From contig NC_092044.1 in NCBI RefSeq assembly GCF_003086295.3, positions 6,660,843 through 6,724,842 of the forward strand: 64,000 nucleotides of DNA, in the 5' to 3' direction. The translations under genes and the position numbers were made by a program. The notes under the pieces are model-generated. The model had not been told where the DNA came from. It saw only the letters and a program-made list of their open reading frames with translations, and ran no database searches. The stretch's first letter is position 1, and the number at the start of each line of letters is the position of its first letter. This document shows, in pieces, positions 49,075 through 60,739 of the stretch. Source of the DNA: Arachis hypogaea. Its lineage: Eukaryota; Streptophyta; Magnoliopsida; Fabales; Fabaceae.

Positions 49075-52000
49075 ATGGCGTCTCATGTAAGCATCTTTCT
49101 CTCTCTCTCTCTCTCTGCAACATTTGTTGTCACTTCAACTTCAGTGCATCGGATATAGTATCAATATCTTGCTATGTGCACAAATCACAATCTAGCTAAA
49201 TAATTATTAGGTTTATGAAGAAATGAGCTGAGTGAAGATTTGATCTTTTTATGTTGCAGTGGATCTTGTGTGCTCATGAATCATAGTGTAGCTTGTGTCA
49301 ATGATTCTCAGATTTGCGTTTTCATGACGTTCCTGATTTGTTATTGTTTGTTGGATAATCGGGTGATTTGGAGTTTGAAGTTCTGTTCCTGTAATTAGCT
49401 GTTCAAATCGTATCTTTCTCTTTGTTCTAATATCAGATCTGTTCAGAACAATGATTACGAGTGTTCATTTGTGGTGCTTCGCTTAATAAACTTATCTGGC
49501 ACCAATGTACTAATTTGTAGCTGGGTATTCATCAGTTTGTGGAACCATGAATCATTCTAATGGAAGAGATTCTTTCATTATTATTACTATTATCATTATT
49601 ATTTTAAAAGCATTATAGTGTGATGCAAGGTTTCACACTCTTGAGTTGAACTTTAGGGGATTCCAAGTTTGGATCTCCAAATAGAGTTTGAGTTGAGCTC
49701 ATAATTCAAGTTTGCCTAAGTTCCATGAGTTTAGATGAACTCTCAACTTTGATTACTTTGGTCTAGTGATTAAACCGATAATTGATGTTAATACTCTATA
49801 TATGTGCTATGGTTCCTACATTGAAATCCTTGTTTGTGACTTTTGGGGTTTTTGTGGCTTTTACAAGTTCAAATGCCGTAGATATTGAAATATAGTGGAT
49901 TTTTAACAGGAAAGTGTTGAGTACAGAAGTTTGATTTTCCTATGAATGCTGTGAAATTGAATAAGCTAATTTTCACAGACCCTTTTTACCTGCCCTTTGA
50001 TTTTATTTTGTCAATTTTGCCTCTCTTTGCTTTCTTTTTGATTTATTGCTTTGTTTTTCATCTATAGGGCATGTGTCCTTCAGTGAAGAACATTCTTCTT
50101 CTAGACTCTGAAGGGAAGCGTGTGGCAGTCAAGTATTACTCTGATGACTGGCCAACAAACAATGCAAAGTTAGCTTTTGAGAAGTTTGTATTCAGCAAGA
50201 CTGTTAAAACAAATGCGCGTACAGAAGGTGAGCAAAAGAGCTTGGAGATATATAATAAGAAGTCACTTAATTTCTATTGGGTTTTAGTGCCACGGGGGTG
50301 GCTATATCGATCTATCATCTATCTATTATCTAAAATTATTCTTGATGCAACAGATATGTAGTTTTTTGAAGAGGTTATTCAACTATGCATGTTTGTCCTT
50401 AAAACTGTTTTTCAGTAGCCATTCTGCTTATAGATTCCATTTACTTTCACTTCAGAATTAGTTTTTTGCACTCACTTGTTAGTTGGCCATAATCTTCGAC
50501 CTTGGAGTAGACAATTTATCAAGTGTGTAAGTAGTTAAGCATAAATTTTCAACATCCTTGCTATTTGCTAGTATATTAGCTAAAAAAAATTAAAAGGAAA
50601 AGAAATTAATAGTTCGAAGCCCCATTGTTTAACTGCACGCATGTGAGAACTCATAGTAGATATTTATCGAAAAGGGTAGTTATCGAGACACGAACAGTGA
50701 TATCAATTCTCTATTATACTGACTAATGATATGAATATCACTAATGAGTAATGACCTTAGTTATGTTTGAATATAAGTTTTCCAACAATCCAAATGCTGT
50801 CAACAGAAATTCAACTCTAATTATTAGTGTCCTTGTCCTTGATGTTATCCACTAACTTTCTCATGGAAATATTTTGCTATAGAAGCTGATAATGTTGTTT
50901 ACAATCATCCGCAGCTGAGGTAACACTACTAGAGAACAATATCATTATCTACAAGTTTGTACAAGACCTGCATTTCTTTGTCACTGGTGGTGATGATGAA
51001 AATGAGCTCATTTTAGCGTCGGTTCTTCAGGGTTTCTTTGACGCGGTCACCCTTTTGTTAAGGTATTCTTTGTTGTATTTTCCTATTTAAATTGAAACCA
51101 ATGATGTGAATTTATTTTGCCATATACTCATCATCCTCTGTTTCTTTTATCCCTTTGAATGTCTTCTCACAGGAGCAATGTTGACAAGAGAGAGGCACTT
51201 GAGAACTTGGATCTAATTCTTTTATGTCTTGATGAAATTGTTGATGGAGGGTGTGTATATATTTCTTTGCCACAAATTCTTTCCCAATAAAGCTTACAAC
51301 CTGGCTTTAGAAAACATGTTTGTATTCATTTCATTTTTAATCACATAAATGGTGCATCTGATTTTCTGGGTTAGGATCTTATAAAGGAAATAGTAAAAAA
51401 CAAGTTTTTAAATGTTCTTACTATTTCCTTTACAAAATCCTAAAACCAAGAAATGTTAAAACAAAGTGTCCATTCTTGTAATTTAAAGTGAATAAGAAAT
51501 GAAATCAGCAATATCCTCATGAACCAACGAGGTCCTTACTCCTTAGTAATCTATGTTTCTAATAGTTATTTGTTTTTTTCCCTTGAAGGATCATACTTGA
51601 AACAAATGGAGCTCTTATTGCTGAAAAAGTGACATCCAGTAGCTTGGATGCGGATGCTCCCTTGTCTGAGCAGGTAATGCATTTCTCTTTCATCTCACTT
51701 CAGTTACTGTCACCAAGTTGTACTCCTTTTGACTGCACATTGAGTTTAATTTCTATTCTCTTGTATGCTAACATCTAATCATGCTATCATATAAAAGAAA
51801 ACTACTTTGTCTATGTAACGGCATAGAGCATAAATTCTTTTGCAACTGATAATAGTGCATAAAAGCTAATCTCACATATTTAAGGCACAAAAAACATTTT
51901 TGACAACATAAACCAAAGTTTGCTAGAGTAGTCAAATTGTAGGGTTAGAAACAGGGCAAGATCAGGCCTTACTTTTGTTAGGCCAGGCCTGTTATAGGTT

Positions 52001-53005
52001 TTTATAAGTATTAATCTTGACCTGTTATTAAACTTGATATGGTCTAAATCCTGTTAGAAGGTCTGAAATTTAAAAATAGAAAATAAAAAAATTTAAAAGA
52101 ACTTAAATTTATAGTATGGTTCTGCAATAATAAATAATTAAAGGTACCAAGAGAAAAGATATATTTAGAGTAATGTTTGTTTAATTTTCATCCCTATGGT
52201 AGCTATGGTGACTTAAGTGTTGCTAAAATTAAAGTAATGTTTGTTAAATTTTCATCCCCAAGTCCAAACCTACATTACTTTCTGAATAGGGGTGTTTATG
52301 GATCGGATCCAATCTGCATATCCGTGGTGTTTATCCGAATTCGATAAAAAATTGCAGATATGGATCCGATCCGCAAGGCTATCGGGTCAGATCAGATCTG
52401 ATCCGCACACTAATAGGATCAGATTGCGGATTTTGTAGATATCCGCATATCTGCGTATCCGCAAAAATAAAAAAATAAATTAGTAAATATTTTTTTTATG
52501 TTTTATTTCAACTAATAATTATCATATATGTTGTATTATTTTAATTTATTAAGAAAAGTATGTTTAATATTATTTTAAGAATAAACATTTAAAAAAATAG
52601 AAAAAATGAATTTTATTGATATTTTTTGATAAAAATAAGTTTTTAAAAATATTTTTGTGTTTTGCGGATATATCCGATATTCGATCCGATCCGATCTGCA
52701 CATTTGCAGATCGGATCGGATCGGATCCAAGCTAAAAAATTTGCGGATATTGGATCCGATCCGATCCGATCCGATGATTTTAGTGCTGATCGGATCGAAA
52801 TTTTGGTTATATCTGATCTCATCTGCGTTCACCCCTATTTCTAAACCTCAAACATAAAATAAGTGACATTTTTGTGAACCCCAATTTGGTTGTGCATTTT
52901 TTTCTCTAGAATAACAGAACGCATATTATTTGATCTATTTTGTAGACACTAACTCAAGCATGGGCTACAGCCAGAGATCATTTGACAAGAACCCTTTTAA
53001 AATGA
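49075..53005 (+). CDS. Coatomer subunit zeta (COPI)
   Basis: Six coding exons: 49075-49086, 50068-50227, 50915-51062, 51173-51250, 51589-51673 and 52946-53005. All are GT-AG and in phase, encoding 180 aa, the family's normal length. The product opens [20 protein letters not shown], continues with [13 protein letters not shown] and [13 protein letters not shown], then [55 protein letters not shown] and a [18 protein letters not shown] end. Zeta-COP is a small longin-fold subunit of the COPI coat, paired with gamma-COP. It coats Golgi-derived vesicles for Golgi-to-ER and intra-Golgi transport in the cytosol. The first coding exon holds only four codons. The pyrimidine-rich leader (about 49.02-49.07 kb) precedes it. 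Intron 5 carries a transposon (52287-52837) that leaves the splice sites intact. Confidence 0.96.
49097..49116 (+). repeat. (CT)n microsatellite in zeta-COP intron 1
   Basis: A CT run starting about 10 bases after the exon 1 donor. Confidence 0.85.
52287..52837. mobile_element. hAT-like MITE in zeta-COP intron 5
   Basis: 551 bp bounded by TAGGGGTG and CACCCCTA. The near-identical 8-bp flanks are TTTCTGAA (52279-52286) and TTTCTAAA (52838-52845), the duplication length of hAT elements. The interior is rich in GATCCGATCC and GGATATCCG units in both orientations. Open frames here only read through this repeat. Confidence 0.88.
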
Positions 53006-53635
53006 TCGAATACACTAGAAACGAGTTACTTGTATTTGGGTAGTTTTTATTTTAAATTTATAATTTTTATGTTGATGAGAGTTTCGTTTCCTGTCCCCCT
53101 AATTTGTCTAGCCAACGAGAGCAATGATATGGTTCCATTCTCTGAGTGTTGACAAAGGTTTTCCTTTTATCATATCAATTATTTTTTTTATTGCACCACT
53201 GATTCACTATTATTATTATTTTGTGGAGTGCGGTAAAGAAATTATTGATGCGAATGGTAATTTAGGATAATTTGTTATGCTTAATATACACGAAAATGAC
53301 GTGACATTTACACCAATTTACGAATTTGAACAACAATTACGATCATTTCATTAGAGGTGTGGAACTAAAGAGACATTAATAGAAACATATTTGAAGAATT
53401 ATACTTATATAGAAATAGGTAAGATATATTTATGTTAGGACAGAATTTATTTAATTTTTTATTCACAGAATATCTGAATACACTAATACAGTAAGACAAA
53501 ATAAAGACCCTTTTTTTTGGAAAAAAAAATTGTTCTGTTTAACTTATTAGGTTAGAGGACATGTTAAGAAAACATATTCATTATTCTAAAAGACTGCTCA
53601 AAGCTTTCCCATATTTGGGTGGTTTACAAGACTTA
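53006..53635. other. zeta-COP 3' flank
   Basis: The likely 3' UTR covers the first 200 bases. Nothing else recognised. Confidence 0.4.
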
Positions 53636-53946
53636 GAGTTTGTTTGAAATGCTAGGAATTAATATTCACTCGAGAGTTGAATTCTTTTTCTTATTTTGGA
53701 ACAACTAAAAATGAGTGATTTCAATTCTTTTGAGAATTTAAATTTTCATCTTTCTTGCATTTGTAAATGAGACCAAAATGGATCTGATTTTCAAATCAAT
53801 TTCCATTCTCTTTAAATTTGGATTCTATTCTATTAATATATTATAGTTATTCCAAATCACGGAATTAAAATTCAAATAGAAATTAATTCTTTTTCTTAAA
53901 GAAAATAGAATTCTTTTCTCATCTTAAATGGTTTCCAAACAAGCTT
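53636..53946. mobile_element. Tourist-like MITE with TTA duplication
   Basis: 311 bp. The ends are GAGTTTGTTTGAAAT and inverted AAGCTTGTTTGGAAA. It is flanked by TTA at 53633-53635 and 53947-53949. The interior is rich in GAATT, and no coding is seen. Confidence 0.75.
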
Positions 53947-53949
53947 TTA

Positions 53950-54870
53950 ATCATCAGTATCTGAAGATCCTATTAATTGATACAAATAAAACTCTCTCAG
54001 TACCATTTTCATTTCTTTTCATTCACAAGAGACAAATCTGTGACCTTACCTTAAAAACAAACAGTCCTCAAACAACCAAATACATAGAGAGTTGAGCTTG
54101 ATTTATTTGATCTTATGGAAACTTGAGAAAACCAGTAGTCTCACTAATCAAAATGCCCCTGCTTCGTCCTTTGAAGGTGAATCTCTGCTCCTTGATTTGT
54201 AAGGTACCTATTAACCAAAAAGTAAAAAGCAAAAAGAATTACCAATCCAGAAAAGAAAAGAAAAGAAGATGACAAGAAAATGAGTTACTATTTATTTTAT
54301 AAAAGATATGTATCAAACCAGAAAACACAGATAACCAAGCCGACATCTCGACGCTGAGTCATCTGCATTTCTGTTTGGATCTGTCAATAGTCTTGCTTGC
54401 AGTTGCACTGCATATTAACATTGAACTTACAAGCTTGGTTGACAACAATTGCAACCGTAACTAAAACTTGTAATCCAAATCAACTATAAATTGAGATTTG
54501 ACTATTGGAGAGAGAATAATTGCCAAGTAAAAATAGGACTAAAAAAAAGCAAGCAAAAACAAAAATTCAGAGGCACAAACAAAACCTGAAGAGAAACAAC
54601 AATACCTTCTCATCTTCAAGCTACTAGGTAACTGGAGTTGCCTTGTCTTCTCTTTGTTTTTTCAACTTCTCTTACAAAATTAAAGCCATTACAGCAGATA
54701 TTCCTGAGATCATGATCATGATTAATGCAGTGTCACCATTCTAAATCATGATTAATCTCCATAAGTACCCAAGGACATCTGCTTTCTGCTCAAATAAAAA
54801 TACAAATGCCTTATTACATAAAATATAGAAAAAGAAAATTGAGAAACATTAACTCTCAATAAAAAGTCCC
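53950..54870. other. Intergenic / possible 3' part of an unidentified minus-strand gene
   Basis: No convincing exon. A short minus-strand frame near 54.14-54.22 kb follows an acceptor-like AG but matches nothing I know. Confidence 0.3.
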
Positions 54871-55513
54871 TCACAGTAGAGTTCTGTGTAAAACAATGTG
54901 TTTATTGAAATTGTGAGTGTTTTTATTCTTCATACCTAGTAGGCAGCCACATGAACATGAACATTTTTCACTTGAATCACATTCTTGAGCGGGTAACTTA
55001 GTTTCCGTTCCGCTGCTTTCCTTCCCTATTAGCATTAACACTGCTCTACTTCGCGATTCAAAATCCATTTTCAGTTGATCATCCAACTCGAATCCATTCT
55101 CCAATGCAACCAATAGTTTGTACTCATCCACATCTTTGTGATTCATGATGTCAATTGCCAAATTCATCTTCACGCCAAAGTCCAATTTCAACTCCAAGTT
55201 CAATTCCACTCCCTGTAGAACACTCACAAGGCCTGAAAATACTGGGTGCACCCCACATTCTTTCACATTAATTAGACCATCATGATGTTTCATTGTTGTT
55301 ATCAATTGTGGCACTGAATTCAAACCACACTTTTTGCCCGCGACGTCTGCAAATGCTGTCCCAATGGAGTGGATCATACCATGCAAAAATAGGATCCGAA
55401 TTCAAATCCCTGATGGCATTGTAATGCCATGTACTTGTATTCCCAACCTCTTTAACATCTGCCAAGTAACATCGACATTGGATTTTAACTCCACTAGAAT
55501 GAGACCGGGACAA
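54871..55513 (-). pseudogene. Unidentified protein, frame-disrupted
   Basis: Two overlapping minus-strand frames read as one protein with a break near 55.33-55.39 kb. The upstream piece (55513-55380) includes GNTSTWHYNAIRDLNSDPIF then AWYDPLHW. The downstream piece (about 55370-54871) includes GLINVKECGVHPVFSGLVSV then LQGVELNLELKLDFGVKMNL, and LLVALENGFELDDQLKMDFE. Composition and length look like real protein, and a C-terminal cysteine cluster (CDSSEKCSCSCGC) follows. I do not recognise the family. The upstream side is bounded by the foldback element at 55.54 kb. It could instead be an intact gene with a small intron that I have not resolved; no clean GT-AG pair was found. Confidence 0.45.
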
Positions 55514-55539
55514 TACATAAAGAGGTAAATTAAGAGAAA

Positions 55540-57060
55540 ATTTAGAAAAATAATAATGATTGTAAATAATGTCAACAATAAATTTAAAAAGAAAGGTAAA
55601 TTAAAAATTAAAAATTAGATTTTTAATTAATTATTTAATTTCAAATTTTAATTTTAAAAAAAATTAGAATTAACAATTAAACACATTCATGCAACCTTTC
55701 AATTTTACCATAATCTTCCAATTTCTGGTCCACACCTAAAATTTGCCGTCATCAATCTCCGGTCCACCCAAAACTCGTCGTCGGTGTTAGAGACAGCTGT
55801 TCCGACACATCATAACACGGCCGTTCCCCTAACGCCGTTTAGACGTAGTTGAAACACTACTGTCCGTGCACGCCGCAGCCTCACCACGTACCGCTGTCCT
55901 CCCGCAACCCGTGTAGACGCCGTTGCACTCCCACGCTGATACCGCCGCAGCCTGACTACGCGTCGCTGCCCCTCCGCAGCCCGTGCAGACGCAATCGTGA
56001 AGAGCAATCCCGCTCATTGCCGGTCGTTGTTTCACCAGATAAGGCATTTGAGTTTGTATACGTTAGTTTTTGTTCCGTTAATGGATTCCTCAATGGGTGA
56101 AGAATGTTTTACAGCTTCATCTTCCTACGTCAGTGATCATTATACTCACTTAGATGACAATATTGTAGAGGCGCAAATCTCTCACAAAGTATTTATTGGA
56201 GGTTTTATTTGCATTGAGATGTTCATTTTAGATACAAAAAGATAGTTATTCATGTTGCAAATCCATTATTATATTTTATTTTACATACAAAAGAAAAATG
56301 GACCGATTTCTTGGCCCACCAAAAATTAAAAAAACACCCCAATTAAATAAAAACAACCATTCCTTTTGTATGTAAAATAAAATATAATAATGGATTTGCA
56401 ACACGAAACAACCATCCTTTTTACATGTAAAATGAACATTCGCATGCAAATAAAACCTCCAATAAATACCTTGTCGGAAATTTACACCTCCACAATATTG
56501 CCATATGAGTAAGTATAATGATCATTGATGTAGGAAGTTGGGGATGTAGAACCTTCTCACCCACTGAGAAATCTATTAACGGAACAAAAACTAACGTATA
56601 TAAACCCAAACACGTTAATAAGGATGTCCGGTGAAACAACGACGGCGATGAGTAGAGTTGCTCTTCATGGTTGCGTCTGCACGGGCTGCGGAGGAACAAC
56701 GGCATCGACGCGGGCTGCCGGGACAGCGGTGTAGAATGAGGCTGCGGTGTCGTGCAGCGGCGTGTATAGACAGCGGTGTTTCGACTACATCTGAACGGCG
56801 TTATGATGCGTTGGAACAATTGTCTCTGACACCAATAACGAATTTTGGATGTGAACCAGAAATTAGGAGATTATGATGATATTTAAAGTAATCGTACATA
56901 ATGTGTATGTGTTTAATTGTTAATTCTAATTTTTTAATTTTTAAAATTTAAAATTAAATAATTAATTAAAAATCTAATTTTTAATTTATCTTTTTTTTTA
57001 AGTTTATTGTTCACATCATTTATAATCATCATTGTTGTCTATACCTTTTCTATCCTAAAT
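55540..57060. mobile_element. 1.5-kb foldback element with arms of about 700 bp
   Basis: The left arm (55.54-56.31 kb) and right arm (56.36-57.06 kb) are inverted copies separated by about 50 bp (GGACCGATTTCTTGGCCCAC lies in the loop). Matching blocks include CAGACGCAA/TTGCGTCTG, GATTTTTAATTAATTATTTA, TGGATTTGCAAC and ATTTTATTTTACATAC. The arms hold an unusually GC-rich 350-bp section. Open frames in both arms (for example 55849-56100, 56658-56876) are mirror images and not separate genes. Target duplication not clear; no transposase. Confidence 0.9.
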
Positions 57061-57837
57061 TCTTGTTGAATTGAATTTTCGCCAGGACAATCTTTGATAT
57101 TGTTAATTGGCTTTAGTTAATGATTTCAATGGGTTGACAGCATCATAACACATTAAAGATCAAAAATCCCCCTAAAAAGAAGAGGTTAGAATGAACTAGT
57201 GCTCTATATTCATTAAAAATGTTTATTTATAAAATATGTGCTATTTTTTTTTTGTTTTTTACACTATCTCTCAATCTAATAGGTCAAGGATTAATCCGCT
57301 GTGATACTGAGCTCTATTTAAAAATTTGTCGCTGGCCAAAAATTTGCTACATGCACAAGACGAAATTCAAACTTTAGACACTTATTAATAAAGCATGTGC
57401 TTTAATTATCCCACATTACAGGTTTACTAATAATAAAACCCATTTATCCCAAATTACGAGATTCCAAAACGCTTTATATAGCATCAAACGTGTAAATAAA
57501 AAATCTATAAAAACCTGTATATATCAATCCCAGGCCCAACATTAAACACACAAAAAATATTCAAAAGTTTATTTCAATACTTTACAACACAAAAACGGCT
57601 ATTTACAGAATACATCCTTAACTGAGTCAAGTTACAAATTCAAACAAAATCTATTCAACCATTTGTTTTTTATTATCAAAAATAGAGAGATTTGTATTCG
57701 TAATCTCTAAATAAATATGAAAAGATTATACTGTTTGAGATATAACTTGTTGGCAAAACTTATTCAACCATTACCATGTCATAAAGGAAAACACGCGTCC
57801 TAATCTCTAGCTTCCACGAACCCAAAAAGGAGGTTAT
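57061..57837. other. Spacer left of the retrotransposon
   Basis: Contains a dispersed repeat at 57.27-57.40 kb (AATCCGCTGTGATACTGAGC, then TTGTCGCTGGCCAAAAATTT) also present at 48.25-48.48 kb inverted and, more diverged, at 10.68-10.75 kb. No gene. Confidence 0.45.
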
Positions 57838-58735
57838 TGTTAGTCAAAATAATTATCTTCGAAAGATTAAGTTGATTCGAAATGCTAGTGGAGGGTCAAG
57901 AAGGGGCAGAGGTCGAAAGGACGCACATGCAGGCATTTAATCGGAAGTTATTTGACACGGACTCAACTTAGACACTTTGTTAAATCGAACAAGTACTTGA
58001 ATGAAGAGTCGAACAGTTGTTCGAATAGAAAATCGAGCGGTTACATAAGTAGAGAAGTCGAAGACTTTATCTGAGTGAGGAATTTATGGGTAACGTTTGT
58101 GGGCAAAAGAGCGGGAACAGTTATCTAAGAATTCGCATACAAGGCAGCGTCGTGTAATTAATGGGAGGTTACCGATATGAGTTATAAATATTAGTAAGTT
58201 TTAGGAAATAAGGGTTGGAACTTTTCTTCAAAAATACACTTAAGCACACTCACATCCCCAGCAAATTTTTGAATCTGCATTCGAGTTCGATTTCTGTAGG
58301 GTTCCTTCCATTGCCTTTAATTTTCCATTTACAATTTCTGTAAACTTTATTTTTTCTTGTTAGATTTATCTTCAAAGCATCCTTTAATTTTATTGTCAGG
58401 TTTACATTCAAAATTTCTTTTACTTATTTGCCCAATTTATGTTTCAGTATCTTTAAGTTTTCTGTCAAAAGTCCTTTGATCAAATTGAAGGCATTTTAAT
58501 CGCTTTCTTTATAATTCAGTACAAGTCATTTTGATTTCATCCAGTTTACTTTTCAAATATTTTCTTTTACACTTATTTTATCCTTTTTGCACTTTTCAAA
58601 CTTATTTCCTATTTTAATACTCGTCTAATTCGAGAACCTTTGATGCATTTATAGAACTGGTACATGCAAAAGAGGAGTAGGTTTTGCTCCCAAACCATTA
58701 GAATCGAACCACCATCGATTTACTAAAAATTGACA
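57838..58735 (+). repeat. Putative 5' LTR
   Basis: Starts TGTTAGTCAAAATAATTATC and ends ...AAAATTGACA, just before the primer-binding region. It includes TATAAATA at 58183-58190. The end positions are inferred from TG..CA only, because the 3' LTR is not in the window for comparison. Confidence 0.6.
58183..58190 (+). promoter_or_regulatory. LTR TATA box
   Basis: TATAAATA in the middle of the putative LTR, the expected place for the U3 promoter. Confidence 0.5.
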
Positions 58736-58742
58736 AAATAAA

Positions 58743-58761
58743 TTGGCACGCCCGGTGGGAC
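58743..58761 (+). other. Primer-binding-site region
   Basis: TTGGCACGCCCGGTGGGAC directly after the LTR resembles plant gypsy primer sites that begin TGG and pair with a tRNA 3' CCA. The tRNA species was not determined. Confidence 0.55.
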
Positions 58762-58839
58762 AATTTTAAATTAAAGTGTGTCAAATAATTTTTTGGTGTC
58801 ATTTGGTGTATGCAATTGAGAAGTGGAAGGATTATTCAC

Positions 58840-60739
58840 ATGGCTGATGAATTATCAAATGTGAATGGTGGTTCGTCCACCAATGACAGCATACTAGTAA
58901 CTGTGCAATCTTCGGACGTTGCTTCACGTTTGGAAGGTTTGGTTGTAAGTGAAAGTATGGTGGTTACTAGCGTATAAACTGGAAATATTGGACGTAATAT
59001 TCGTCCACGTGGTAACTTACTACCAGTCCAGCCTCCATTAACCACTGGATGGCCTCCTTATGGCCTTCCTCCTAGTTATACTCCACCAGTGAGTGGTTTT
59101 GTTCCTTCTGTTTGCTTCAGGAGTGTAAATGGAGTAAATAATTCTTAAAACCCACAACAACATTCCAAGTTCTCTCGTGATTATAATGTGGGCTCTACAT
59201 CGAATGTTTCTAATTCCACGGCGGTATTTCGACAACATGTAAAGGAAATTCATCATGATTTAGTCAACTTATTGACTCAACAAATGACCATAATTCTAAA
59301 TCCCATGATGGCTGATCACGAATCGAAATTTGAACGCCTTACCAGACAAGTTGAATGGATTGCTCGAATCGTTGATTATGATGAAGGTGAAAGGCATGAT
59401 GCCAGGGGGAATAATGAAGGATTTGAAAATATATTTCAAAATGAAAACAATGTTTTAAATAGAGAAAATCCTCATATAATTCCCTGTGGTCAGAATGCAG
59501 ATGATGTTCTAGCCCGATTACGTGCTAATCATGGTGGTGAACGTTATCAAGTCACAAGAATTGTAGAAGAAGTGCTTAATCGAGTTGGTTTGAATGTTGG
59601 TTTTATGAACCGACCCCATTTTGTGTCTGCTTTTCCTCAAGTTGTTTAAATGGCTGAAGCGCCAAGAGGGGTAAAAAATCCAAAGATAATCACAAAATTT
59701 GCAAGAGAAGTTGGAGAGTCAACCACTGAACATGTTGCTCGATATTTGGTCGAGATTGGAAATTCAGCCAACGATGAGAATTTGAAAATGAAGTTTTTCC
59801 TTCTTCGTTAACGAAGAATGCGTTTACTGTTTTCGAATCTCAGACCAAATTCGATAACGACATGGAATTAGTTGGAAACTGCTTTTCATGCTCAATTTTA
59901 CCGAGGGGAGTTAAATGTAGCAGTTACTGATCTAGTTGCTTTGAAACGGGAAGATGGTGAAACCATCAGTGACTATATGATACGTTTCAAAAATGCTAGA
60001 AGTAGATGTTACGTGTCATTACCCGAAAGTGAAGTGGTGAAAATAGCAGTTATGGGGTTAGGATTTTATATGCGTCGGAAACTGCTTAATGTGTATATCC
60101 CTGACTTAGCACATTTGGCTGAAAGGGTTCGTCAGGTCGAACTTATGAAAAAAGAGAAGGAGAAATATAGGAATAAACAGAAGTTAAAGAGTAAATATTT
60201 TACTTGAAAGGATAAGGTTGCTTATGTGACCATGGAGTCCTCAAAGGAGGAATTCGATCTCGAAGCAAAGGTCGATTTGGTTGAATTTAAGAAGGGTCCT
60301 CCATATGTTTGCTTCTTACTTAAAAAGCTCCCTAGTAATGAAAAGTCGGATGATTCAAAACTAAAGAGTGGGAAAAAAATATAGTTTTGATATTTCGAAA
60401 TCTGATCAGATTTTTGATGTGTTGCTTAAAGATAAATAATTAATTTTGCCTGAGGGTAGAACCTTACTTTCGGTGAAAGATTTAAAAAGGAAACCTTATT
60501 GTAAATTTCACCAAGCAACCAGTCATTCGACTAATAGCTGTGTTTGTTTCAAGGACTTAATTCAGGAGGCTATAATGGAAGGGCGTTTGAAGTTCGATGA
60601 TGGAAAAAAAGAAATGAAAGTTGATGTTGATTCTTTCGAAGCTGAAGCTGGTTTTGTTGAACCATATTTTGGAGTAAATATGGTTGGTATGTCTTATGAC
60701 TTTGATGTGGCTCTCGGTGATTTCGAGTCACAAGTCTGA
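58840..60739 (+). pseudogene. gag of the gypsy element, broken
   Basis: Begins MADELSNVNGGS at 58840. The capsid region has the plant gypsy pattern: a KFAREVGESTTEHVARYLVE block, then ETAFHAQFYRGE and TDLVALKREDGETISDYMIR, followed by FKNARSRC. The zinc-finger-like YCKFHQATSHSTNSC lies near 60.5 kb. In-frame stops replace Gln or Arg codons at about 58975, 59145, 59647, 60205 and 60437, and one frameshift falls near 59815. The frames 59188-59649, 59872-60207 and 60446-60739 are fragments of it. Gag would form the particle that packages retrotransposon RNA. Confidence 0.85.

Noticed and set aside
52575..52857. Three overlapping frames rich in RSD/IGSDRI repeats
   Set aside because: They only translate the GATCCGATCC repeat of the hAT-like element in the zeta-COP intron.
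54130..54230. Short minus-strand frame after an AG, with YLTNQGAEIH, briefly reminiscent of ribosomal protein S10
   Set aside because: Similarity is limited to a few residues and the rest does not fit; no further exon found.
55810..56876. Arg/Cys-rich frames on both strands, possible secreted peptide genes
   Set aside because: They are mirror images in the two arms of one foldback element.
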